From: Pterois miles
Taxonomy: Eukaryota; Chordata; Actinopteri; Perciformes; Scorpaenidae
DNA length: 64,000 nucleotides
Direction of reading: 5' to 3'
Assembly: GCA_947000775.1 (NCBI GenBank)
Contig: CAMQGK010000007.1
Location: forward strand, 595,501-659,500
In this document: in pieces, positions 38,201 to 50,900 of the stretch
Position numbering within the stretch: the stretch's first letter is position 1
Layout of the letters: each line of letters begins with the position of its first letter
Program-made: the position numbers and the translations under genes
Notes under the pieces: generated by a model
Databases searched by the model: none
What the model saw: only the letters and a program-made list of their open reading frames with translations
Told to the model about the DNA's origin: nothing

Positions 38201-40605
38201 CATTCTGGAATTGTTACGTTATATGTTCTAAAATAGAAGATGAATATTCCGGTATTTTAACATTATGTGTTCTAAAATAGAAGCTGAACATTCCCGAATT
38301 TTAATATCATGTGTTCTAAAACAAAAGCTGAGCATTCTGGAATTGTTATGTAATATGTTCTAAAATAGAAGCTGAACATTCCGGAATTGTAATTTTATAT
38401 GTTCTAAAATAGAAGCTGAACATTCTGGAATTGTACGTTGTATGTTCTAAAATAGAAGCTGAACATTCTGGAATTGTACGTTGTATGTTCTAAAATAGAA
38501 TCTTAACATTCCGTAATTGTAACGTTAAGTGTTCTAAAATACAAGCTGAACATTCGGGAATTGTACTTTGTATGTTCTAAAATAGAAGCTGAACATTCTG
38601 GAATTGTACGTTGTATGTTCTAAAATAGAAGCTGAACATTCCGGAATTTTAATGTCATGTGTTCTAAAATAGAAGCTGAACATTCTGGAATTTTTACGTT
38701 TTATGTTCTAAAATAGAAGCTGAACATTTTGAAATGTTAACGTCGTGTTCTAAAATAGAAGCTAAACATTCTGGAATTGTTACGTTATATGTTCTAAAAT
38801 AGAAGATGAATATTCCGGAATTTTAACGTTATGTGTTCTAAAATAGAAGCTGAACATTTTGAAATGTTAACGTCGTGTTCTAAAATAGAATCTGAACATT
38901 CCCTAATTGTAACGTTATATGTTCTAAAACAGAAGCTGAACATTCTGGAATTGTCATGTTATATGTTCTAAAATAGAAGCTGAACATTCTGGAATTTTAA
39001 TGTCACGTGTTCTGAAATAGAATCTTAACATTCCGTAATTGTAACGTTAAGTTTTCTAAAATACAAGCTGAACATTCGGGAATTGTACGTTGTATGTTCT
39101 AAAATAGAAGCTGAACATTCTGGAATTGTACGTTGTATGTTCTAAAATAGAAGCTGAACATTCCGGAATTTTAATGGCATGTGTTCTAAAATAGAAGCTG
39201 AACATTTTGAAATGTTAACGTCGTGTTCTAAAATAGAATCTGAACATTCCCTAATTGTAACGTTATATGTTCTAAAACAGAAGCTGAACATTCTGGAATT
39301 GTCATGTTATATGTTCTAAAATAGAAGCTGAACATTCCGGAATTTTAATGTTATGTGTTCCAAAATAGAAGCTGAACATTCCGCAATTCCAATGTCATGT
39401 GTCTTAAAATAGAAGCTGAACATTCTGCAATTGTTACTTTATATGTTCTAAAACAAAAGCTGAACATTCTGAAATTCTAACGTTATATGTTGTAAAATAG
39501 AAGCTGAACATTCTGGAATTGTTACGTTATATGTTCTAAAATAGAAGATGAATATTCCAGAATTTTAACGTTATGTGTTCTAAAATAGAAGCTGAACATT
39601 CCCGAATTTTTATGTCATGTGTTCTAAAACAGAAGCTGAACATTCTGGAATTGTTATGTCATGTGTTCTAAAACAGAAGCTGAACATTCTGGAATTGGTA
39701 TGTAATATGTTCTAAAATAGAAGCTGAACATTCCCTAATTGTAACGTTATATGTTCTAAAACAGAAGCAGAACATTCTGGAATTGTTATGTAATATGTTC
39801 TAAAATAGAAGCTGAACATTCCCGAATTGTAACGTTATATGTTCTGAAATAGAAGCTGAACATTCCCTAATAGTAACGTTATATGTTCTAAAACAGAAGC
39901 AGAACATTCTGGAATTGTTATGTTATATGTTCTAAAATAGAAGCTGAACATTCCGGAATTTTAACTTTATGTGTTCCAAAATAGAAGCTGAACATTCCGG
40001 AATTTTAACTTTATGTGTTCCAAAATTGAAGCTGAACATTCCGCAATTTTAATGTCATGTGTTCTAAAATAGAAGCTGAACATTCTGGAATTGTACGTTG
40101 TATGTTCTAAAATAGAAGCTGAACATTCTGGAATTGTACGTTGTATGTTCTAAAATAGAAGCTGAACATTCCGGAATTTTAATGTCATGTGTTCTAAAAT
40201 AGAAGCTAAACATTCTGGAATTTTTACGTTTTATGTTCGAAAATAGAAGCTGAACATTTCAGAATTTTAATGTCATGTGTTCTAAAATAGAAGCTGAACA
40301 TTCCGGAATTTTAATGTCATGTGTTCTAAAATAGAATCTGAACATTTCGAAATGTTAACATCATGTTCTAAAATAGAAGCTGAACATTCCGGAATTGTAA
40401 CGTTATATGTTCTAAAATAGAAGCTGAAAATTCCCTAATTGAAACGTTATATGTTCTAAAAATGAAGCTGAACATTCTGGAATTGTTATGTTATATGTTC
40501 TAAAATAGAAGCTGAACATTCCGGAATTTTAACGTTATGTGTTCCAAAATAGAAGCTGAACATTCCGCAATTTTAATGTCATGTGTTCTAAAATAGAAGC
40601 TGAAC
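34790..40605 (+). repeat. Nested tandem pair, offset 2,840 bp
   Basis: 34790-37765 matches 37630-40605 almost base for base, making two tandem copies of a 2.84 kb higher-order unit of about 65 monomers. A private difference (GTACGTCGTATG in the first, GTACTTTGTATG in the second) is kept in both copies of block B. The 2.84 kb duplication is therefore older than the 9.8 kb one. Homology stops where the second copy changes to GCTGAACGTTCTGC. Confidence 0.86.
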
Positions 40606-42945
40606 GTTCTGCAATTGTTTCGTTATATCTTCTAAACTAAAAGCTGAACGTTCTGAAATTTTAACGTTATATGTTCTAAAATAGAAGCTGAACATTCTGA
40701 AATTTTAACGTTGTCTTCTAAAATAGAAGCTTAACATTCCGGAATTGTTATGTTATATGTTCTGAAATAGAAGCTGAACATTCTGGAATTGTACGTTGTA
40801 TGTTCTAAAATAGAAGCTGAACATTCCGGAATTTTAATGTCATGTGTTCTAAAATAGAAGCTGAACATTCTGGAATTTTTACGTTTTATGTTCTAAAATA
40901 GAAGCTGAACATTTTGAAATGTTAACGTTGTGTTCTAAAATAGAAGCTGAACATTCCCGAATTTTAATGTCATGTGTTCTAAAACAGAAGCTGAACATTC
41001 TGGAATTGTTATGTAATATGTTCTAAAATAGAAGCTGAACATTCCGGAATTGTAACGTTATATGTTCTAAAATAGAAGCTGAACATTCCTTAATTGTAAC
41101 GTTATATGTTCTAAAACAGAAGCTGAACATTCTGGAATTGTTATGTTATATGTTCTAAAATAGAAGCTGAACATTCCGGAATTTTAACTTTATGTGTTCC
41201 AAAATAGAAGCTGAACATTCCGCAATTTTAATGTCATGTGTTCTAAAATAGAAGCTGAACATTTTGAAATGTTAACGTTGTGTTCTAAAATAGAATCTGA
41301 ACATTCCCTAATTGTAACGTTATATGTTCTAAAACAGAAGCTGAACATTCTGGAATTGTCATGTTATATGTTCTAAAATAGAAGCTGAACATTCCGGAAT
41401 TTTAATGTTATGTGTTCCAAAATAGAAGCTGAACATTCCGCAATTCCAATGTCATGTGTCTTAAAATAGAAGCTGAACATTCTGCAATTGTTACGTTATA
41501 TGTTCTAAAACAAAAGCTGAACATTCTGAAATTCTAACGTTATATGTTGTAAAATAGAAGCTGAACATTCTGGAATTGTTACGTTATATGTTCTAAAATA
41601 GAAGATGAATATTCCAGAATTTTAACGTTATGTGTTCTAAAATAGAAGCTGAACATTCCCGAATTTTTATGTCATGTGTTCTAAAACAGAAGCTGAACAT
41701 TCTGGAATTGTTATGTCATGTGTTCTAAAACAGAAGCTGAACATTCTGGAATTGGTATGTAATATGTTCTAAAATAGAAGCTGAACATTCCCTAATTGTA
41801 ACGTTATATGTTCTAAAACAGAAGCAGAACATTCTGGAATTGTTATGTAATATGTTCTAAAATAGAAGCTGAACATTCCCGAATTGTAACGTTATATGTT
41901 CTGAACTAGAAGCTGAACATTCCCTAATAGTAACGTTATATGTTCTAAAACAGAAGCAGAACATTCTGGAATTGTTATGTTATATGTTCTAAAATAGAAG
42001 CTGAACATTCCGGAATTTTAACTTTATGTGTTCCAAAATTGAAGCTGAACATTCCGCAATTTTAATGTCATGTGTTCTAAAATAGAAGCTCAACATTCTG
42101 CAATTGTTTCGTTATATGTTCTAAAATAGAAGCTGAACATTCTGAAATTTTAACGTTGTCTTCTAAAATAGAAGCTTAACATTCCGGAATTGTTACGTTA
42201 TATGTTCTCAAATAGAAGCTGAACATTCTGAAATTTTAACGTTGTCTTCTAAAATAGAAGCTTAACATTCCAGAATTTTAACGTTATATGTTCTAAAATA
42301 GAAGCTGAACATTCTGGAATTGTACGTTGTATGTTCTAAAATAGAAGCTGAACATTCTGGAATTGTACGTTGTATGTTCTAAAATAGAAGCTGAACATTC
42401 CGGAATTTTAATGTCATGTGTTCTAAAATAGAAGCTAAACATTCTGGAATTTTTACGTTTTATGTTCGAAAATAGAAGCTGAACATTTCAGAATTTTAAT
42501 GTCATGTGTTCTAAAATAGAAGCTGAACATTCCGGAATTTTAATGTCATGTGTTCTAAAATAGAATCTGAACATTTCGAAATGTTAACATCATGTTCTAA
42601 AATAGAAGCTGAACATTCCGGAATTGTAACGTTATATGTTCTAAAATAGAAGCTGAAAATTCCCTAATTGAAACGTTATATGTTCTAAAAATGAAGCTGA
42701 ACATTCTGGAATTGTTATGTTATATGTTCTAAAATAGAAGCTGAACATTCCGGAATTTTAACGTTATGTGTTCCAAAATAGAAGCTGAACATTCCGCAAT
42801 TTTAATGTCATGTGTTCTAAAATAGAAGCTGAACGTTCTGCAATTGTTTCGTTATATCTTCTAAACTAAAAGCTGAACGTTCTGAAATTTTAACGTTATA
42901 TGTTCTAAAATAGAAGCTGAACATTCTGAAATTTTAACATTGTCT

Positions 42946-44961
42946 TCTAAAATACAAGCTGAACATTCGGGAATTGTACGTTGTATGTTCTAAAATAGAA
43001 GGTGAATATTCCGGAATTTTAACGTTATGTGTTCTAAAATAGAAGCTGAACATTCCCTAATTTTAATGTCATGTGTTCTAAAACACAAGCTGAACATTCT
43101 GGAATTGTTATGTAATATGTTCTAAAATAGAAGCTGAACATTCCCGAATTGTAACGTTATATGTTCTAAAATAGAATCTGAACATTTTGAAATGTTAACG
43201 TCGTGTTCTACAATAGAATCTGAACATTCCCTAATTGTAACGTTATATGTTCTAAAATAGAAGCTGAACATTCTGCAATTGTTACGTTATATGTTCTAAA
43301 ACAAAAGCTGAACATTCTGAAATTCTAACGTTATATGTTGTAAAATAGAAGCTGAACATTCTGGAATTTTACGTTGTATGTTCTAAAATAGAAGCTGAAC
43401 ATTCCGGAATTTTAATGTCATGTGTTCTAAAATAGAATCTGAACATTTCGAATTGTTAACATCGTGTTCTAAAATAGAAGCTGAACATTCCGGAATTGTA
43501 ACGTTATATGTTCTAAAATAGAAGCTGAATATTCCCTAATTGTAACGTTATATGTTCTAAAACAGAAGCTGAACATTCTGGAATTGTCATGTTATATGTT
43601 CTAAAATAGAAGCTGAACATTCCGGAATTTTAATGTTATGTGTTCCAAAATAGAAGCTGAACATTCCGCAATTCCAATGTCATGTGTCTTAAAATAGAAG
43701 CTGAACATTCTGCAATTGTTACGTTATATGTTCTAAAACAAAAGCTGAACATTCTGAAATTCTAACGTTATATGTTGTAAAATAGAAGCTGAACATTCTG
43801 GAATTGTTACGTTATATGTTCTAAAATAGAAGATGAATATTCCAGAATTTTAACGTTATGTGTTCTAAAATAGAAGCTGAACATTCCCGAATTTTTATGT
43901 CATGTGTTCTAAAACAGAAGCTGAACATTCTGGAATTGTTATGTCATGTGTTCTAAAACAGAAGCTGAACATTCTGGAATTGGTATGTAATATGTTCTAA
44001 AATAGAAGCTGAACATTCCATAATTGTAACGTTATATGTTCTAAAACAGAAGCAGAACATTCTGGAATTGTTATGTAATATGTTCTAAAATAGAAGCTGA
44101 ACATTCCCGAATTGTAACGTTATATGTTCTGAAATAGAAGCTGAACATTCCCTAATAGTAACGTTATATGTTCTAAAACAGAAGCAGAACATTCTGGAAT
44201 TGTTATGTTATATGTTCTAAAGTAGAAGCTGAACATTCCGGAATTTTAACTTTATGTGTTCCAAAATTGAAGCTGAACATTCCACAATTTTAATGTCATG
44301 TGTTCTAAAATAGAAGCTCAACATTCTGCAATTGTTTCGTTATATGTTCTAAAATAGAAGCTGAACATTCTGAAATTTTAACGTTGTCTTCTAAAATAGA
44401 AGCTTAACATTCCGGAATTGTTACGTTATATGTTCTCAAATAGAAGCTGAACATTCTGAAATTTTAACGTTGTCTTCTAAAATAGAAGCTTAACATTCCA
44501 GAATTTTAACGTTATATGTTCTAAAATAGAATCTGAACATTTTGAAATGTTAACGTCGTGTTCTACAATAGAATCTGAACATTCCCTAATTGTAACGTTA
44601 TATTTTCTAAAACAGAAGCTGAACATTCTGGAATTGTCATGTTATATGTTCTAAAATAAAAGCTGAACATTCTGAAATTCTAACGTTATATGTTGTAAAA
44701 TAGAAGCTGAACATTCTGGAATTTTACGTTGTATGTTCTAAAATAGAAGCTGAACATTCCAGAATTTTAATGTCATGTGTTCTAAAATAGAATCTGAACA
44801 TTTCGAATTATTAACATCGTGTTCTAAAATAGAAGCTGAACATTCCGGAATTGTAACGTTATATGTTCTAAAATAGAAGCTGAACATTCCGGAATTTTAA
44901 CGTTATGTGTTCCAAAATAGAAGCTGAACATTCCGCAATTTTAATGTCATGTGTTCTAAAA
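42946..44961 (+). repeat. Satellite between higher-order blocks A and B
   Basis: About 2.0 kb of monomers that do not follow the 11,797 bp offset. They resemble 29.1-31.2 kb (ACATTGTCTTCTAAAATACAAGC, then AACATTCGGGAATTG and a GAATATTCCGG monomer, later the CCAATGTCATGTGTCTTAAAA and GGTATGTAAT module). This fits an origin from the block left of A. No other content is visible. Confidence 0.9.
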
Positions 44962-47900
44962 TAGAAGCTGAACATTCTACAATAGTTTCGTTATATGTTC
45001 TAAAATAAAAGCTGAACGTTCTGAAATTTAAACATTATATGTTCTAAAATAGAAGCTGAACATTCTGAAATTTTAACATTGTCTTCTAAAATAGAAGCTT
45101 AACATTCCGGAATTGTTACGTTATAGGTTCTGAAATAGAAGCTGAAGATTCTGGAATTGTTACGTTTTATGTTCTAAAATAGAAGCTGAACATTCTGGAA
45201 TTTTAATGTCATGTGTTCTAAAACAGAAGCTGAACATTCTGGAATTGTTATGTAATATGTTCTAAAATAGAAGCTGAACATTCCGGAATTGTAACGTTAT
45301 ATGTTCTAAAACAGAAGCTGAACATTCTGGAATTCTTATGTTATATGTTCTAAAATAGAAGCTGAACATTCCCGAATTGTAACGTTATATGTTCTAAACC
45401 AGAAGCTGAACATTCTGGAATTGTTATGTTATATGTTCTAAAATAGAAGCTGAACATTCCGGAATTTTAACTTTATGTGTTCCAAAATAGAAGCTGAACA
45501 TTCCGCAATTTTAATGTCATGTGTTCTAAAATAGAAGCTGAACATTCTGCAATTGTTTCGTTATATGTTCTAAAATAGAAGCTGAACATTCTGAAATTTT
45601 AACGTTGTCTTCTAAAATAGAAGCTTAACATTCCGGAATTGTTACGTTATATGTTCTGAAATAGAAGCTGAACATTCTGGAATTGTTACGTTTTATGTTC
45701 TAAAATAGAAGCTGAACATTCTGGAATTTTAATGTCATGTGTTCTGAAATAGAATCTGAACATTTTGAAATGTTAACGTCGTGTTCTAAAATAGAATCTA
45801 ATCATTCCCTAATTGTAACGTTATATGTTCTAAAACAGAAACTGAACATTCTGGAATTGTCATGTTATATGTTCTAAAATAGAAGCTGAACATTCCGGAA
45901 TTTTACGTTGTATGTTCTAAAATAGAAGCTGAACATTCCAGAATTTTAATGTCATGTGTTCTAAAATAGAATCTGAACATTTCGAATTGTTAACATCGTG
46001 TTCTAAAATAGAAGCTGAACATTCCGGAATTGTAACGTTATATGTTCTAAAATAGAAGCTGAACATTCCGGAATTTTAACGTTATGTGTTCCAAAATAGA
46101 AGCTGAACATTCCGCAATTTTAATGTCATGTGTTCTAAAATAGAAGCTGAACATTCTACAATAGTTTCGTTATATGTTCTAAAATAAAAGCTGAACGTTC
46201 TGAAATTTAAACATTATATGTTCTAAAATAGAAGCTGAACATTCTGAAATTTTAACATTGTCTTCTAAAATAGAAGCTTAACATTCCGGAATTGTTACGT
46301 TATAGGTTCTGAAATAGAAGCTGAAGATTCTGGAATTGTTACGTTTTATGTTCTAAAATAGAAGCTGAACATTCTGGAATTTTAATGTCATGTGTTCTAA
46401 AACAGAAGCTGAACATTCTGGAATTGTTATGTAATATGTTCTAAAATAGAAGCTGAACATTCCGGAATTGTAACGTTATATGTTCTAAAACAGAAGCTGA
46501 ACATTCTGGAATTCTTATGTTATATGTTCTAAAATAGAAGCTGAACATTCCCGAATTGTAACGTTATATGTTCTAAACCAGAAGCTGAACATTCTGGAAT
46601 TGTTATGTTATATGTTCTAAAATAGAAGCTGAACATTCCGGAATTTTAACTTTATGTGTTCCAAAATAGAAGCTGAACATTCCGCAATTTTAATGTCATG
46701 TGTTCTAAAATAGAAGCTGAACATTCTGCAATTGTTTCGTTATATGTTCTAAAATAGAAGCTGAACATTCTGAAATTTTAACGTTGTCTTCTAAAATAGA
46801 AGCTTAACATTCCGGAATTGTTACGTTATATGTTCTGAAATAGAAGCTGAACATTCTGGAATTGTTACGTTTTATGTTCTAAAATAGAAGCTGAACATTC
46901 TGGAATTTTAATGTCATGTGTTCTGAAATAGAATCTGAACATTTTGAAATGTTAACGTCGTGTTCTAAAATAGAATCTAATCATTCCCTAATTGTAACGT
47001 TATATGTTCTAAAACAGAAACTGAACATTCTGGAATTGTCATGTTATATGTTCTAAAATAGAAGCTGAACATTCCGGAATTTTAACGTTATGTGTTCCAA
47101 AATAGAAGCTGAACATTCCGCAATTTTAATGTCATGTGTTCTAAAATAGAAGCTGAACATTCTGGAATTGTTACGTTATATGTTCTAAAATAGAAGATGA
47201 ATATTCCGGTATTTTAACATTATGTGTTCTAAAATAGAAGCTGAACATTCCCGAATTTTAATATCATGTGTTCTAAAACAAAAGCTGAGCATTCTGGAAT
47301 TGTTATGTAATATGTTCTAAAATAGAAGCTGAACATTCCGGAATTGTAATTTTATATGTTCTAAAATAGAAGCTGAACATTCTGGAATTGTACGTTGTAT
47401 GTTCTAAAATAGAAGCTGAACATTCTGGAATTGTACGTTGTATGTTCTAAAATAGAATCTTAACATTCCGTAATTGTAACGTTAAGTGTTCTAAAATACA
47501 AGCTGAACATTCGGGAATTGTACGTCGTATGTTCTAAAATAGAAGCTGAACATTCTGGAATTGTACGTTGTATGTTCTAAAATAGAAGCTGAACATTCCG
47601 GAATTTTAATGTCATGTGTTCTAAAATAGAAGCTGAACATTCTGGAATTTTTACGTTTTATGTTCTAAAATAGAAGCTGAACATTTTGAAATGTTAACGT
47701 CGTGTTCTAAAATAGAAGCTAAACATTCTGGAATTGTTACGTTATATGTTCTAAAATAGAAGATGAATATTCCGGAATTTTAACGTTATGTGTTCTAAAA
47801 TAGAAGCTGAACATTTTGAAATGTTAACGTCGTGTTCTAAAATAGAATCTGAACATTCCCTAATTGTAACGTTATATGTTCTAAAACAGAAGCTGAACAT

Positions 47901-50900
47901 TCTGGAATTGTCATGTTATATGTTCTAAAATAGAAGCTGAACATTCTGGAATTTTAATGTCACGTGTTCTGAAATAGAATCTTAACATTCCGTAATTGTA
48001 ACGTTAAGTTTTCTAAAATACAAGCTGAACATTCGGGAATTGTACGTTGTATGTTCTAAAATAGAAGCTGAACATTCTGGAATTGTACGTTGTATGTTCT
48101 AAAATAGAAGCTGAACATTCCGGAATTTTAATGGCATGTGTTCTAAAATAGAAGCTGAACATTTTGAAATGTTAACGTCGTGTTCTAAAATAGAATCTGA
48201 ACATTCCCTAATTGTAACGTTATATGTTCTAAAACAGAAGCTGAACATTCTGGAATTGTCATGTTATATGTTCTAAAATAGAAGCTGAACATTCCGGAAT
48301 TTTAATGTTATGTGTTCCAAAATAGAAGCTGAACATTCCGCAATTCCAATGTCATGTGTCTTAAAATAGAAGCTGAACATTCTGCAATTGTTACTTTATA
48401 TGTTCTAAAACAAAAGCTGAACATTCTGAAATTCTAACGTTATATGTTGTAAAATAGAAGCTGAACATTCTGGAATTGTTACGTTATATGTTCTAAAATA
48501 GAAGATGAATATTCCAGAATTTTAACGTTATGTGTTCTAAAATAGAAGCTGAACATTCCCGAATTTTTATGTCATGTGTTCTAAAACAGAAGCTGAACAT
48601 TCTGGAATTGTTATGTCATGTGTTCTAAAACAGAAGCTGAACATTCTGGAATTGGTATGTAATATGTTCTAAAATAGAAGCTGAACATTCCCTAATTGTA
48701 ACGTTATATGTTCTAAAACAGAAGCAGAACATTCTGGAATTGTTATGTAATATGTTCTAAAATAGAAGCTGAACATTCCCGAATTGTAACGTTATATGTT
48801 CTGAAATAGAAGCTGAACATTCCCTAATAGTAACGTTATATGTTCTAAAACAGAAGCAGAACATTCTGGAATTGTTATGTTATATGTTCTAAAATAGAAG
48901 CTGAACATTCCGGAATTTTAACTTTATGTGTTCCAAAATAGAAGCTGAACATTCCGGAATTTTAACTTTATGTGTTCCAAAATTGAAGCTGAACATTCCG
49001 CAATTTTAATGTCATGTGTTCTAAAATAGAAGCTGAACATTCTGGAATTGTACGTTGTATGTTCTAAAATAGAAGCTGAACATTCTGGAATTGTACGTTG
49101 TATGTTCTAAAATAGAAGCTGAACATTCCGGAATTTTAATGTCATGTGTTCTAAAATAGAAGCTAAACATTCTGGAATTTTTACGTTTTATGTTCGAAAA
49201 TAGAAGCTGAACATTTCAGAATTTTAATGTCATGTGTTCTAAAATAGAAGCTGAACATTCCGGAATTTTAATGTCATGTGTTCTAAAATAGAATCTGAAC
49301 ATTTCGAAATGTTAACATCATGTTCTAAAATAGAAGCTGAACATTCCGGAATTGTAACGTTATATGTTCTAAAATAGAAGCTGAAAATTCCCTAATTGAA
49401 ACGTTATATGTTCTAAAAATGAAGCTGAACATTCTGGAATTGTTATGTTATATGTTCTAAAATAGAAGCTGAACATTCCGGAATTTTAACGTTATGTGTT
49501 CCAAAATAGAAGCTGAACATTCCGCAATTTTAATGTCATGTGTTCTAAAATAGAAGCTGAACATTCTGCAATTGTTTCGTTATATGTTCTAAAATAGAAG
49601 CTGAACATTCTGAAATTTTAACGTTGTCTTCTAAAATAGAAGCTTAACATTCCGGAATTGTTACGTTATATGTTCTGAAATAGAAGCTGAACATTCTGGA
49701 ATTGTTACGTTTTATGTTCTAAAATAGAAGCTGAACATTCTGGAATTTTAATGTCATGTGTTCTGAAATAGAATCTGAACATTTTGAAATGTTAACGTCG
49801 TGTTCTAAAATAGAATCTAATCATTCCCTAATTGTAACGTTATATGTTCTAAAACAGAAACTGAACATTCTGGAATTGTCATGTTATATGTTCTAAAATA
49901 GAAGCTGAACATTCCGGAATTTTAACGTTATGTGTTCCAAAATAGAAGCTGAACATTCCGCAATTTTAATGTCATGTGTTCTAAAATAGAAGCTGAACAT
50001 TCTGGAATTGTTACGTTATATGTTCTAAAATAGAAGATGAATATTCCGGTATTTTAACATTATGTGTTCTAAAATAGAAGCTGAACATTCCCGAATTTTA
50101 ATATCATGTGTTCTAAAACAAAAGCTGAGCATTCTGGAATTGTTATGTAATATGTTCTAAAATAGAAGCTGAACATTCCGGAATTGTAATTTTATATGTT
50201 CTAAAATAGAAGCTGAACATTCTGGAATTGTACGTTGTATGTTCTAAAATAGAAGCTGAACATTCTGGAATTGTACGTTGTATGTTCTAAAATAGAATCT
50301 TAACATTCCGTAATTGTAACGTTAAGTGTTCTAAAATACAAGCTGAACATTCGGGAATTGTACTTTGTATGTTCTAAAATAGAAGCTGAACATTCTGGAA
50401 TTGTACGTTGTATGTTCTAAAATAGAAGCTGAACATTCCGGAATTTTAATGTCATGTGTTCTAAAATAGAAGCTGAACATTCTGGAATTTTTACGTTTTA
50501 TGTTCTAAAATAGAAGCTGAACATTTTGAAATGTTAACGTCGTGTTCTAAAATAGAAGCTAAACATTCTGGAATTGTTACGTTATATGTTCTAAAATAGA
50601 AGATGAATATTCCGGAATTTTAACGTTATGTGTTCTAAAATAGAAGCTGAACATTTTGAAATGTTAACGTCGTGTTCTAAAATAGAATCTGAACATTCCC
50701 TAATTGTAACGTTATATGTTCTAAAACAGAAGCTGAACATTCTGGAATTGTCATGTTATATGTTCTAAAATAGAAGCTGAACATTCTGGAATTTTAATGT
50801 CACGTGTTCTGAAATAGAATCTTAACATTCCGTAATTGTAACGTTAAGTTTTCTAAAATACAAGCTGAACATTCGGGAATTGTACGTTGTATGTTCTAAA

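Larger units (their letters stand above)
33165..42945 (+). repeat. 9.8 kb higher-order satellite block, copy A
   Basis: Nearly identical to 44962-54742 at a constant offset of 11,797 bp. Checked markers: CTAATCATTCCC at 34001, 35180 and 38020 against 45798, 46977 and 49817; TCTAAACTAA at 40631 and 42860 against 52428 and 54657; CTGAAGATTCTGG at 33345 and 34524 against 45142 and 46321. Rare variants are shared (GTACGTCGTATG near 35725 and 47522; CTGAACTAGAAG near 41900 and 53698). At least one difference exists (GCAAATGTTTCG at 34931 against GCAATTGTTTCG). Left edge near 33165, right edge near 42945. Confidence 0.88.
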
